Origin: an uncultured Aquabacterium sp.
Lineage (GTDB): Bacteria > Pseudomonadota > Gammaproteobacteria > Burkholderiales > Burkholderiaceae_C
Length of the DNA stretch: 38,613 nt
Direction of reading: 5' to 3'
Assembly (NCBI RefSeq): GCF_947366995.1
Contig: NZ_CANBCC010000037.1
Span: 1-38,613 of the forward strand
Shown piece after piece: positions 6,971-15,482 of this stretch; the stretch's first letter is position 1, and every line of letters starts with the position of its first letter. The notes under the pieces were generated by a model. The model was not told the origin of the DNA, ran no database searches, and was given only the letters and a program-made list of their open reading frames with translations. Both the position numbers and the translations under genes were made by a program.

Positions 6971-8140
6971 ATGTCTGCTTCCTCTCCTCAAGTGCGTATC
7001 GAGGCCATCGAAGCCATCCTCGTCGATCTGCCGACCATTCGCCCGCACAAGCTGGCGATGACGGTGATGCACGGTCAGACCCTCGTGATCGTGCGGGTGC
7101 ATTGCAGCGACGGCACCATCGGCATCGGCGAAACGACCAGCATCGGTGGCCTCGCCTACGGCGAGCAGTCGCCGGAAAGCGCCAAGCTGGCCATTGACCG
7201 CTACATCACGCCGCTGCTGATCGGGGAAGATGCCTCCGCCGTGCAGGCTACGATGCAGCGTGTGGGCAAGCAGGTGCAGGGCAACTCGCACGCCAAGTGC
7301 GCGGTGGAAACGGCCCTGCTGGACGCGCTGGGCCACCGCCTGGGCCTGCCCGTGCATGCCCTGCTGGGGGGCACCGCCCAGACCAGTCTGCCGGTGCTGT
7401 GGACGTTGGCCAGCGGTGACGCTGCGCGCGACGTGGACGAAGGCCTCTCGCTGATCGAACAGCGTCGCCACAACGTGTTCAAGCTCAAGGTGGGCCGCCG
7501 CCCGGTGGCCGAGGACGTGGCCCACGTCGCCGCCATCCGCAAGGGGCTGGGTGATGCGATCCAGCTCACGATTGACGTGAACCAGGCGTGGAACGAGGCG
7601 CAGGCCATGGAAGGCATGGCCGCCATGCAGGAGCTCGGCATCATGCTGGTCGAGCAGCCCATCCACGGTCGCAACCGCCGTGCCATGGCCCGCCTGAGTG
7701 CCCGCTTCGACGTGCCGCTGATGGCCGACGAGGGCTTCAACGACGCGATGGACGCTTACGAAATTGCCCAACTGGGTGCGGCCGACATCCTCGCGCTCAA
7801 GACCGCCAAGGCCGGTGGCCTGGCAGCGGTGCTGAAGGCCGCCACGGTGGGCGAGGCCGCTGGCCTGGGCCTGTATGGCGGCACCATGCTGGAAGGCACG
7901 ATCGGCTCGATCGCATCGGCCCACGCGTTTGCTGCGGGCCCTGCCATGTACTGGGGCACCGAGCTGTTCGGCCCGCTGCTGCTGAAGGACGACATCGTGC
8001 AGCAGCGCCCCGTCTACCGCGACTTCGCGCTGCAGATGCCGGCCGGCCCGGGCCTGGGCCTGGCGCTCGACCTCGACAAGCTGGCGCACTACCGCCGTGA
8101 CCCGGATCGCGTGCGCCCTGTTGGCGCCGCTGGCCTCTGA
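6971..8140 (+). CDS. catB: Muconate cycloisomerase
   Basis: This enolase-superfamily enzyme converts cis,cis-muconate to muconolactone in the catechol branch of the beta-ketoadipate pathway. The 389-residue protein has the expected capping domain and TIM barrel. Visible catalytic features are the K-x-K motif in FKLKVG (K171, K173), the first metal ligand in IDVNQAW (D202), EQPIHG and ADEGF for the other metal ligands, and the second catalytic lysine in LALKTAKAGG (K277). These sit four positions from the numbering I recall for the Pseudomonas putida enzyme. The start at 6971 removes a promoter-derived extension. It opens a tight catB-catC-catA operon divergent from catR. A chloromuconate-type specificity is less likely, given the catCA partners. 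Confidence 0.95.
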   Translation: MSASSPQVRIEAIEAILVDLPTIRPHKLAMTVMHGQTLVIVRVHCSDGTIGIGETTSIGGLAYGEQSPESAKLAIDRYITPLLIGEDASAVQATMQRVGKQVQGNSHAKCAVETALLDALGHRLGLPVHALLGGTAQTSLPVLWTLASGDAARDVDEGLSLIEQRRHNVFKLKVGRRPVAEDVAHVAAIRKGLGDAIQLTIDVNQAWNEAQAMEGMAAMQELGIMLVEQPIHGRNRRAMARLSARFDVPLMADEGFNDAMDAYEIAQLGAADILALKTAKAGGLAAVLKAATVGEAAGLGLYGGTMLEGTIGSIASAHAFAAGPAMYWGTELFGPLLLKDDIVQQRPVYRDFALQMPAGPGLGLALDLDKLAHYRRDPDRVRPVGAAGL

Positions 8141-8170
8141 TCCCCTCTCGCCCATCCCCAGGAGACCCCG

Positions 8171-8461
8171 ATGCTGTTTCATGTCCAGATGACCGTGCGC
8201 CTGCCGCATGACATGCCGGCCGACGTGGCCGACGAACTCAAGGCCCGTGAGAAGGCCATGGCGCAAAGCCTCCAGCGCGATGGCACCTGGCGCCACCTGT
8301 GGCGCATTGCCGGCCGCTACGCCAACGTCAGCATCTTCGACGTCGACAGCCCGGCCGCGCTGCACGACGTGCTGTCGCGCCTGCCGCTGTTCCCGTACAT
8401 GGACATCGAGGTGCAGGCCCTGTGCCGTCATGCCTCGTCCATTCACGATGACGACCGCTGA
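8171..8461 (+). CDS. catC: Muconolactone delta-isomerase
   Basis: This small enzyme of 96 residues, the usual family size, shifts the double bond of muconolactone to give beta-ketoadipate enol-lactone. It begins MLFHVQMTVRLPHDMP and contains the family segments ELKAREKAMAQSLQRDG, WRHLWRIAGRYANVSIFDV and LPLFPYMDIEVQALCRH. AGGAG at 8160-8164 lies six bases before the ATG. It lies 30 bases after catB and 31 before catA, so it belongs to the same transcript. Confidence 0.96.
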   Translation: MLFHVQMTVRLPHDMPADVADELKAREKAMAQSLQRDGTWRHLWRIAGRYANVSIFDVDSPAALHDVLSRLPLFPYMDIEVQALCRHASSIHDDDR

Positions 8462-8492
8462 GTCGTCCTTTCCATCACCTCAAGGAGACAAC

Positions 8493-9416
8493 GTGAGCAA
8501 GAACGAAATGAGCAAGCAGGCGCTGCTTGACCGCGTCAACACGGTCCGCATCGCCGACGGCAACGAGCGCGTGCGCGCCCTCACGGCCCGCATCGTGGGC
8601 GACCTGTTCAAGGCCATCGACGAGATGGACGTGCAGCCGGACGAGTTCTGGGCCGCCACCGACTGGTTGGCTCGCCTGGGCGCCACTGGCCAGATGGGTC
8701 TGATCACCGCCGGCCTCGGCTTCGATCGCCTGCTGGACATCCGCATGGACGAGGCTGACGAACGCGCCGGCATCGCCAAGGGCACGCCGCGCGCCATCGA
8801 AGGCCCGCTGTATGTGGCCGGTGCTCCGCTGTCGAAGTACGAGACCCGTCTGGACGAGGGCGCCGAGCTGGCGGGCCAGACCTTCGTGATGGAAGGCCGT
8901 GTGATCGACGCCAAGGGGCAGCCGCTGGCCGGCGCCATCGTGGATGTCTGGCATGCCAACGACCAGGGCCGCTACTCGCACTTCGACCCAGCGCAACCGG
9001 CCTACAACCTGCGTCGCCGCATCGAGACCGACGCCGAAGGCCGCTACCGCTTCCGCAGCAAGCTGCCGCCGGGCTACGCCATCCCGCCGAACAGCCCCAC
9101 ATCGGAACTGTTCGACGCCCTGGGGCGCCATGGCAACCGGCCGGCCCACGTGCACTTCATGGTCGCCGCGCCGGGCCAGCGCCTGCTGACCACCCAGGTC
9201 AACATCTCCGGTGACCCGTACAACGACGACGACTTTGCCTTTGCGACCCGCGACGGCCTGGTGGTCGAGGTGGAGTCCGGCGTGTCGGCTGCAGGGTACG
9301 AATCGCTGGGCGTGACGGGCCCCATCGGCCGCGTGCGCTTCGACTTCGTGCTGCAGCCCGCACGCACCGAAGACGAGTCGGCGCCGAAGTCGCGCATGGC
9401 TCGCGCTTTGAGCTGA
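8493..9416 (+). CDS. catA: Catechol 1,2-dioxygenase
   Basis: An intradiol ring-cleaving dioxygenase of 307 residues that opens catechol to cis,cis-muconate using non-haem Fe(III). The N-terminal helical linker domain (dimer and lipid contacts in the family) is followed by the beta-sandwich catalytic domain. Iron ligands are visible as Y161 (GRYSHFD), Y195 (PPGYAIP), H219 and H221 (RPAHVHF). LRRRIETDAEGRY and DDFAFATRDGL are further family hallmarks. The start is GTG at 8493, supported by AAGGAG at 8482-8487 with five bases of spacing; an in-frame ATG at 8508 is the alternative. It is the last gene of catBCA, and a hairpin follows its stop. No catD or pca genes are in the window, so later steps must be encoded elsewhere. 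Confidence 0.96.
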   Translation: MSKNEMSKQALLDRVNTVRIADGNERVRALTARIVGDLFKAIDEMDVQPDEFWAATDWLARLGATGQMGLITAGLGFDRLLDIRMDEADERAGIAKGTPRAIEGPLYVAGAPLSKYETRLDEGAELAGQTFVMEGRVIDAKGQPLAGAIVDVWHANDQGRYSHFDPAQPAYNLRRRIETDAEGRYRFRSKLPPGYAIPPNSPTSELFDALGRHGNRPAHVHFMVAAPGQRLLTTQVNISGDPYNDDDFAFATRDGLVVEVESGVSAAGYESLGVTGPIGRVRFDFVLQPARTEDESAPKSRMARALS

Positions 9417-9426
9417 TGCAGCCCGG

Positions 9427-9460
9427 CAGGCACGGGGACAGACAGGATCCCCGTGGCCTG
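9427..9460 (+). terminator. Hairpin after catA
   Basis: CACGGGGA (9431-9438) pairs with TCCCCGTG (9448-9455) around a nine-base loop, and CAGG/CCTG extends the stem past a single bulged G. There is no U-tract, so this may be an mRNA 3'-end stabiliser or a factor-assisted terminator rather than a full intrinsic one. Confidence 0.45.
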
Positions 9461-9542
9461 ACCCCGGCGGTATGATTTCCATCGCCCCCGTGCCGTCCTG
9501 GCGTCGGAGGCGATGTGCTTTTCGTCAGCCGAGGTTTTTTGC

Positions 9543-12500
9543 ATGGACCAGCCCGGGAATCCCCCGTCGCCCGCCGCCCCCGCCGCCCGTTCCCGCGGGG
9601 GCCGTTGGTGGCGCTGGCCCCTGGGCCTTGGCGTTGCGGCTGCGGCCTGGACGGGGCTCGTGGGCGCCTGGCTGCCCGGCTTCATCAAACCGCGTGTGGA
9701 GCAGGCCGCCACCGAGGCCTTGGGGACACCCGTTGCACTCGACGCGGTGGCCCTGCAGCCGTGGACGCTGACGCTTACTGTCGATGGCGCCCGTGTGGGC
9801 CCGGCCCATGCACCGTATCTGCGGGTGCAGCAGGCCCAGGTGCAGATCTCGGCCGAGTCGTTGTGGCGCCTGGCGCCCGTGGTGCGCCGCGTGACCGTGC
9901 GCGGCCCGCAGGTTTTCATCGAACGACAGACGCCCGAGCGCTTCAACTTCAGCCCGGTGCTCGACCACCTGCGCGCGCAACCCGATGCGGCCGACACCGG
10001 CGAGCCGACCCGGTTTGCCGTGCACAACATCCGCCTCGAAGGCGGCGCGGTGCGCTATGTCGACCGCGTGCTGAACCAGTCGCATCAGATCGACCAGATC
10101 ACGCTGGGCGTGCCCTTTCTCTCCAACCTGCCGAGCTTCGTGACGGTGGATGTGGAGCCGGTGCTGTCGGCCCGGGTCAATGGCAGCCCGCTGCGCGTCG
10201 AAGGCCGCAGCCAGCCCTTCTCGGCCAGCCGCACCTCGACCGTGTCGCTGGCCTGGCAGGGCGTGAAGCTGCCTCAATGGCTGGAGGCCGCGCGGCCGCT
10301 GCTGCCGGCAGGCTGGCAGGTGCAGATGCCGTCGGGCGAACTGGCCACCGTGGTGACGGTGCGCTTCGAGGCGAAGCCATCTCCGGCCGCACCCAGTGTG
10401 TCGATCGAAGGCCACGCCACGGTGCGGGCACTGGCCGTGCAGGCCAGCGGGTTGCCAGGTGTGGGGCCGCTGGAAGCCGGCTGGCGTGAACTGGCCGTGA
10501 CCGGCGTGGTGTTGCGTCCGCTGGAGCGGCAGGCGCGCGTCGGTCAGATTGCGCTGTCCGGGCTGACGGCCGCTGTGCATCCGCAGGCCGAGGCGACGCG
10601 AGTCGAACCCGCGGCGTCGCGTGCACGGGTCGCCGCTACCCCGGTCGCGCCCACGCCCGCGCCTGAAGCGGGTTGGCGCTGGCAGGTCGATGCCGTGAAG
10701 GTCGATGCTTCACAACTTGCCGTGCAGACGCAGGCCGCCGCGGCCTGGCCCACGGTGCAGGCCGTGAAGCTCGAGGTCCGCGGGTTGAACGCGGCTCCGT
10801 CGAGCCCACCCGCCACCTGGCAGCTGGCGCTGAACGACGCGGCGGGGGCGCGCATCGAGGCGCAAGGCGACCTCCAGATGGCGGCACACCATGCCAGCGC
10901 CCGCATCGACGTGGCCGGGCTGTCCTTGCCGCACTGGACCGCCCCGCTGGCCGACGTGCCCGCCTGGCGTACCTTGCCGCTGCAGCCGCAGAAGGGAGTC
11001 GTGTCGCTCAAGACCGCGCTGAAGGCGCAGTGGGATGGCGAGGGTGGGCTGGACCTGCAGGCAGACGCGTTGAAGGTGGCCGACCTCCAGGCCCGGCCTG
11101 CGCGCACGGCCCGCGGTGTCGACGACCGCATCGACTGGCAGCAGCTGGCGCTCGCCGGCGTCGCGGCCCGCGTGGAGGGCGGTGCGTTGCAGACCGTGTC
11201 GATCGACAACGTGGCCCTGACCGGGCTGGATGCGCGCGTGCGCCGTGATGGGCAGGGCAGGGTGCTCGGTCTGGGTGGCCCGCCCGCCTCGTCGAAAGCC
11301 CGCACGTCCCCTGCGACGCCGGCCACGGCTGCGCCACGCTGGACGGTGGGGCGCGTGCAATGCGAGGGCTGCCAGCTGCGCTTCGTCGACGAAAGCGTCG
11401 AGCCCGCCGCGCGGTTCGACGCAAGCCGGCTGGCGCTGACCGTGCAGGGGCTCTCGCATGACCTGCGCAGCCCGCTGGCGGTCGACCTCGACACCCGGGC
11501 GCAGGGCAAGGGTGAGCTGCGTTTCAAGGGCACGGTGCGGCCCCAGCCCCTGTCGGTGCAGGCCCAGGTGGCTGTGCGCAACCTCGAGTTCGGCGCCGTG
11601 CGGCCTTACCTCGATCCGTTGCTCAACGTCAGCCTGGCCCGCGCGCAGGCCCAGGCCGCGGGGCGCCTGCAGCTGCAGGACGACCCCCGCAAAGGCCTGA
11701 GCGCCCGCTACCAGGGTCGCGCCGGCATCACGGGGCTGCGCGTGCTCGATCGCCTCAATGAGGCGGACTTCCTCACGTGGCAGACGCTTGCGCTCGACAA
11801 TCTGGATGTGCGGTGGGCCGCCAACGCGCCGCTCGATGCCGACCTGGGGCGCATCCGCCTGCAGGGCTTTTACGGTCGTGTGATCGTCAACCCCGATGGC
11901 CGGCTCAACCTGGCTCACATCGTGCGCCAGCCCGATGAAGAGACGACCCGCTCAATCACCACGCCGGCGCCGTCCAGCGCAGCCTCGGCACCAATGCCTG
12001 CCGCTGCGTCCACGCCAGTGGCTCCCGCGCACCGGCTGCGCTGGCAGCAGATCCAACTGGCCGACGGCCGGGTCGACTTCACCGACAACTTCATCCAGCC
12101 CAACTACTCGGCGCGCCTCACGCAGGTGGAAGGCACGATCTCGGCCGTGTCGTCCGAGCGCACCGAACCGGCCGAGGTTCGCATTGCCGGCGCGGTCGAC
12201 GACGCCGCGCCACTGCGCATCACTGGCAAGCTGCACCCGCTGGGCCCGCGGCTCTACACCGACATCCAGGGCTCGGCCAAAGGCATCGAACTCACGCGCC
12301 TGACACCCTATGCCGCCCGATATGCCGGCTACGCCATCGACAAGGGCACGCTGTCGGTGAACGTGCACTACCAGGTGGATGGCGGGCAGCTCAAGGCCGA
12401 GAACCAGGTGTTTCTCGACCAGCTCACGTTCGGGGACAAGGTCGACAGCCCCGATGCCACCAGCCTGCCGGTGCGCCTGGCGGTGTCGCTGCTGAAGAAC

Positions 12501-13196
12501 CGCCAGGGCGAGATCGACATCAACCTGCCCATCTCTGGCTCACTCGATGAGCCGGAGTTCTCTGTGGGCGGCATCATCTGGCGCGTGTTCGTCAACCTGA
12601 TCACCAAGGCCGTGACGGCGCCGTTTTCGCTGCTGTCCGGCGGCGGCAGCGAAGAACTGGGCTTCGTGCCCTTTGCGCCCGGCAGCACCGAGCTGGACGC
12701 AACCGCCCGCCAGCGCCTCACCACGCTGGCCACCAAGCTGGCCGACCGTCCTGCACTCAAGCTCGAGGCCACCGGCCAGGCCGACCCGGCGGCCGACACA
12801 GAAGGCCTGCGCGCGGCCCATGTCGAGCGCCTGATGCGCGAGGCCAAGGCCCGTGCCACGCGTCAGCCGGTGGCCGACGTCACCGTGGCCGAGTCCGAGC
12901 GCCTGACATGGCTGACCGCCGCCTACAAGGCCGCAGACATCCAGAAGCCCCGCAATCTGGTCGGCCTGGCCAAGGCGTTGCCGGCCGACGAGATGACGGC
13001 CCTGCTCAAGGCCAGCGCGCCGGTCGATGCCCGCGCATTGCGCGAGCTCGCCGACCGCCGCGGCGACGCGGTCAAGGCCTTCCTGGCCACCCAGTTGCCG
13101 CCCGAACGCGTGATGCTGACAGCCTCGCGCGTCGATGGCGAACTGCCGCGCGGCGAGACGGGGCCCGCCACGCGCGTGCAATTTGCCATCCGATGA
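9543..13196 (+). CDS. Large DUF748/AsmA-like envelope protein
   Basis: A 1,217-residue protein with a short Pro/Arg-rich cytosolic N-terminus and one membrane anchor at about residues 21-43. A very long region then consists of repeating beta-strand-rich segments of the AsmA/YhdP/TamB kind (for example VALDAVALQPWTLTLTVDGA, and later DGRVDFTDNFIQPNYSARL). The segment around 'ELTRLTPYAARYAGYAIDKG' through 'LPVRLAVSLLKNRQGEIDIN' and 'GSLDEPEFSVGGIIWRV' is characteristic of DUF748 proteins. The last 200 residues include an OmpA-like stretch (VPFAPGSTELDATARQRLTT). Such proteins are thought to bridge the periplasm and move or organise lipids; for this protein that is inference. The start at 9543 was chosen because the upstream in-frame codons look unrelated. 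It stands alone between catA and a small gene. Confidence 0.85.
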   Translation: MDQPGNPPSPAAPAARSRGGRWWRWPLGLGVAAAAWTGLVGAWLPGFIKPRVEQAATEALGTPVALDAVALQPWTLTLTVDGARVGPAHAPYLRVQQAQVQISAESLWRLAPVVRRVTVRGPQVFIERQTPERFNFSPVLDHLRAQPDAADTGEPTRFAVHNIRLEGGAVRYVDRVLNQSHQIDQITLGVPFLSNLPSFVTVDVEPVLSARVNGSPLRVEGRSQPFSASRTSTVSLAWQGVKLPQWLEAARPLLPAGWQVQMPSGELATVVTVRFEAKPSPAAPSVSIEGHATVRALAVQASGLPGVGPLEAGWRELAVTGVVLRPLERQARVGQIALSGLTAAVHPQAEATRVEPAASRARVAATPVAPTPAPEAGWRWQVDAVKVDASQLAVQTQAAAAWPTVQAVKLEVRGLNAAPSSPPATWQLALNDAAGARIEAQGDLQMAAHHASARIDVAGLSLPHWTAPLADVPAWRTLPLQPQKGVVSLKTALKAQWDGEGGLDLQADALKVADLQARPARTARGVDDRIDWQQLALAGVAARVEGGALQTVSIDNVALTGLDARVRRDGQGRVLGLGGPPASSKARTSPATPATAAPRWTVGRVQCEGCQLRFVDESVEPAARFDASRLALTVQGLSHDLRSPLAVDLDTRAQGKGELRFKGTVRPQPLSVQAQVAVRNLEFGAVRPYLDPLLNVSLARAQAQAAGRLQLQDDPRKGLSARYQGRAGITGLRVLDRLNEADFLTWQTLALDNLDVRWAANAPLDADLGRIRLQGFYGRVIVNPDGRLNLAHIVRQPDEETTRSITTPAPSSAASAPMPAAASTPVAPAHRLRWQQIQLADGRVDFTDNFIQPNYSARLTQVEGTISAVSSERTEPAEVRIAGAVDDAAPLRITGKLHPLGPRLYTDIQGSAKGIELTRLTPYAARYAGYAIDKGTLSVNVHYQVDGGQLKAENQVFLDQLTFGDKVDSPDATSLPVRLAVSLLKNRQGEIDINLPISGSLDEPEFSVGGIIWRVFVNLITKAVTAPFSLLSGGGSEELGFVPFAPGSTELDATARQRLTTLATKLADRPALKLEATGQADPAADTEGLRAAHVERLMREAKARATRQPVADVTVAESERLTWLTAAYKAADIQKPRNLVGLAKALPADEMTALLKASAPVDARALRELADRRGDAVKAFLATQLPPERVMLTASRVDGELPRGETGPATRVQFAIR

Positions 13197-13221
13197 AAAG
13201 CGGTGGCAAACGGCCGCTTTT
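13196..13221 (+). terminator. Probable intrinsic terminator after the DUF748 gene
   Basis: AAAAGCGG (13196-13203) pairs with CCGCTTTT (13214-13221) around a ten-base loop, directly at the stop codon. The four T residues in the stem end form a short U-run. The A-run/T-run symmetry gives some function in either direction. Confidence 0.5.
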
Positions 13222-13306
13222 CCGGTAATCGGCCACGCCGCGATCCGGCTGTGCCGTGGCGCCGGCGCAGTTCGGCCTCACCATTCCGGGCAGGAGGTGA
13301 ACCACC

Positions 13307-13603
13307 ATGGGTGCTTCGTCCATCGCGCTGAGCGGCATCCACGCCGCAAGCCTGCGGCTCGACACCGCTGCGCACAACGTCGCCAACATCGAGACGCCTG
13401 ATTTCCGCCGCCAGCAGACGCTGCAGCGCACGCTCGAGCCCGCGGGCGTGGCCACCAGCGTCACGCAGTCCGACACCATGGGTGCGGCGCTCGAGCGCGA
13501 TCTGGTCGACCAGCAGGCCGCGAGCTACGAGTACATGGCGGCCCTCGGTGTGATCCGCACCGAAAACCGCATGATGGGCGGCCTGCTCGACGAGAAGGCC
13601 TGA
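13307..13603 (+). CDS. Short flagellar basal-body rod-like protein (FlgB/FlgC-type ends only)
   Basis: The 98-residue product begins with a clear flagellar rod/hook N-terminal motif (ALSGIHAASLRLDTAAHNVA, then NIETPDFRR). It ends with the matching C-terminal helix (LERDLVDQQAASYEYMAALG, then a VIRTENRMMGGLLD ending). Full FlgC is about 135-150 residues, so the central beta region is missing and only the two coiled-coil-forming ends remain. AGGAGGTGA at 13292-13300, six bases before the ATG, is the strongest ribosome binding site in the area, so the gene is probably well translated. No other flagellar gene is in the window. It could be a degenerate rod paralogue or a separate small family. Confidence 0.72.
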   Translation: MGASSIALSGIHAASLRLDTAAHNVANIETPDFRRQQTLQRTLEPAGVATSVTQSDTMGAALERDLVDQQAASYEYMAALGVIRTENRMMGGLLDEKA

Positions 13604-13646
13604 CCTCACCCGGCCGAACGGCTACGATCGGGGCGCCCACCGCCCC

Positions 13647-14882
13647 ATGACCCACGCCACGCCCGAGGCGCTGGCCGACACCCCGTCGCCGCGCCGTTTC
13701 ATCGCCCACCTCGACATGGACGCCTTCTACGCGTCCGTCGAACTGCTGCGCTACCCCGAACTGCGCGGCCTGCCCGTCGTCATCGGGGGGGGGCGGCGGC
13801 ATCAGCCCGAACCCCAGCCGGATGGCACCCGCCGCTTTGCCACGTTGCGCGACTACGCTGGCCGCGGCGTCATCACCACCGCCACCTACCCGGCGCGCGC
13901 GCTGGGTGTGCATTCCGGCATGGGGCTGATGAAGGCGGCCGCGCTGGCGCCCGAGGCCGTGCTGTTGCCGGTCGACTTCGACCGTTACCGCCACTTCTCC
14001 CGCCTGTTCAAGCAGGCGGTCCTCGCCATTGCGCCCGTGATGGAAGACCGCGGCATCGACGAGATCTATCTCGACCTCACCGACGTGCCCGGCGCGCAGG
14101 ACACGGTGGACGGCGACCCGCTGGGCGGCGTGCGGGCCGTGGCGCAGCGCCTCAAGCAGGCCGTGCACGAGGCCACCGGCCTGACCTGTTCCGTGGGCGT
14201 CACGCCCAACAAGCTGCTGTCCAAGATCTGCTCCGACCTCGACAAGCCCGATGGCCTGACCCTGCTGATGCCCGAGGCCATCCCGGCGCGCATCTGGCCC
14301 CTGCCGGCCAGCCGCATCAACGGCATCGGGCCCAAGGCCAGCGACAAGCTGGCCCGCCTGGGCGTGCACACCATCGGCGAGCTGGCGGCCGCCGAGCCGG
14401 CCTGGCTGGTCGACCACTTCGGCGCCACCTACGGCGCCTGGCTGCACGCCGCCGCCCACGGCCAGGACGACCGGCCCGTCGTCACCTGGCGCGAGCCCAA
14501 GTCGCTCAGCCGCGAGACCACGTTCGAGCGCGACCTCGACCCCCGGCAGGACCGGGCCATGCTCACGCCGCTGTTCACGCGCCTGTGCGAGCAGGTGGCC
14601 GCCGACCTCGAGCGCAAGGGCTACCGCGGCCGCACCGTCGCTGTCAAGCTGCGCTATGCCGACTTCCACATCGTCACGCGCTCCATCAGCCTGCCCGAGC
14701 CCACGCGCGACGCGCAGGTGATTCGCCTGTGGGCCGGCCGTGCGCTCAAGACCGCGCCGCTGGACCAGCGCCTGCGCCTGCTGGGCGTGCGCATCGACCG
14801 CCTGGTGACAGAGGCCGATGCGGCCGCCGCCGAGGCCGCGCCCTTGCCGACCTCGCTGCCGCTGTTCCCCAGCGAGCCCTGA
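13647..14882 (+). CDS. dinB: DNA polymerase IV (Y-family translesion polymerase)
   Basis: This error-prone polymerase extends mismatched or damaged primer ends during stress. The 411-residue protein shows the Y-family palm motif HLDMDAFYASVELLRYPEL with the first catalytic Asp, the second acidic pair in DRGIDEIYLDLTD (usually S-x-D-E), and TTATYPARALGVHSGM in the fingers. It also has SVGVTPNKLLSKICSDLDKP and the helix-hairpin-helix INGIGPKASDKLARLGVHTIG in the thumb, and a little-finger domain ending near VRIDRLVT. A C-terminal LPLFP motif resembles a beta-clamp-binding peptide (QLxLF-type). Residues 40-70 carry an insertion-like polar stretch (RRHQPEPQPDGTRRF) coded just after a run of nine G (13785-13793). 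No LexA-like box was recognised upstream. Confidence 0.95.
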   Translation: MTHATPEALADTPSPRRFIAHLDMDAFYASVELLRYPELRGLPVVIGGGRRHQPEPQPDGTRRFATLRDYAGRGVITTATYPARALGVHSGMGLMKAAALAPEAVLLPVDFDRYRHFSRLFKQAVLAIAPVMEDRGIDEIYLDLTDVPGAQDTVDGDPLGGVRAVAQRLKQAVHEATGLTCSVGVTPNKLLSKICSDLDKPDGLTLLMPEAIPARIWPLPASRINGIGPKASDKLARLGVHTIGELAAAEPAWLVDHFGATYGAWLHAAAHGQDDRPVVTWREPKSLSRETTFERDLDPRQDRAMLTPLFTRLCEQVAADLERKGYRGRTVAVKLRYADFHIVTRSISLPEPTRDAQVIRLWAGRALKTAPLDQRLRLLGVRIDRLVTEADAAAAEAAPLPTSLPLFPSEP

Positions 14883-14939
14883 CATCCCGGCGACAATGGC
14901 AGACTGAATCCACCCACTGATTGCCGTACCGGGAGTGCC

Positions 14940-15158
14940 ATGCTGCGTCGCCTTGCCCTGCTTGCCTTTGCCTGCGTCAGCCTGCCCGGCTGTGCCGTGG
15001 TGGCCGTGGCCGATGCGGCCGTCTCCGTTGTGGCCACCACCGTGTCGGTCGGCGCCACGGTGGTCGAGACCGCGGTCGACGTGACGGCCGCTGGGGTCAA
15101 GGCCGCCACGGGCAGCGGCGACGTGCCGGCGGTGGAGCAGGCCCCCGCGCAACCCTGA
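14940..15158 (+). CDS. Small lipoprotein
   Basis: A 72-residue protein beginning with a lipoprotein signal peptide: positively charged LRR, a hydrophobic stretch, then the lipobox SLPGC with Cys18. The mature part is a short, Ala/Val/Thr-rich stretch (VVAVADAAVSVVATTVSVGATVV) with a heptad-like pattern and no charged core, ending in a Pro/Ala-rich tail. Asp follows several residues after the Cys, not at +2, so outer-membrane sorting is likely. Function unknown. The next gene starts 11 bases later, so the two are probably co-transcribed. Confidence 0.75.
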   Translation: MLRRLALLAFACVSLPGCAVVAVADAAVSVVATTVSVGATVVETAVDVTAAGVKAATGSGDVPAVEQAPAQP

Positions 15159-15169
15159 GGTGGACCCCG

Positions 15170-15466
15170 ATGTGGCAGGTGCGCATCGAGCCGCTTGGCG
15201 CCACCTTCGGGTGCGATGCCACCGAGTCGGTGCTCGAAGCCGCGCAGCGCGCCGGCGTCCACCTGCCACGCTCGTGCCGCAACGGCAGCTGCCGCGCCTG
15301 CCTGTGCCGCCTGCTTGCGGGCGAACTGGCCTACCGCATTGACTGGCCCAGCCTCAGCCCGGACGACAAGGACGAAGGGGCGATGCTGCCCTGCGTGGCC
15401 CTGCCGCGCAGCGACCTCACGGTCTGGGCCCCGCAGGCCCGCCCCGTGAACGCAGACACCGCCTGA
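15170..15466 (+). CDS. 2Fe-2S plant-type ferredoxin
   Basis: A 98-residue single-domain ferredoxin. The cluster ligands are C-x4-C-x2-C in SCRNGSCRACLCRL plus a fourth Cys in MLPCVALP. The start at 15170 (MWQVRIEP) gives a normal-length beta-grasp domain. Proteins of this type pass single electrons to oxygenases or reductases in the cytosol; no obvious oxygenase partner is adjacent. The gene lies just after the small lipoprotein gene and converges on the DUF1653 gene. Confidence 0.88.
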   Translation: MWQVRIEPLGATFGCDATESVLEAAQRAGVHLPRSCRNGSCRACLCRLLAGELAYRIDWPSLSPDDKDEGAMLPCVALPRSDLTVWAPQARPVNADTA

Positions 15467-15482
15467 CGCGGCCCGGCGCAGG

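Noticed and set aside
6950..8446. 498-residue minus-strand frame across catB and catC
   Set aside because: Antisense shadow; catB and catC are certain from their motifs.
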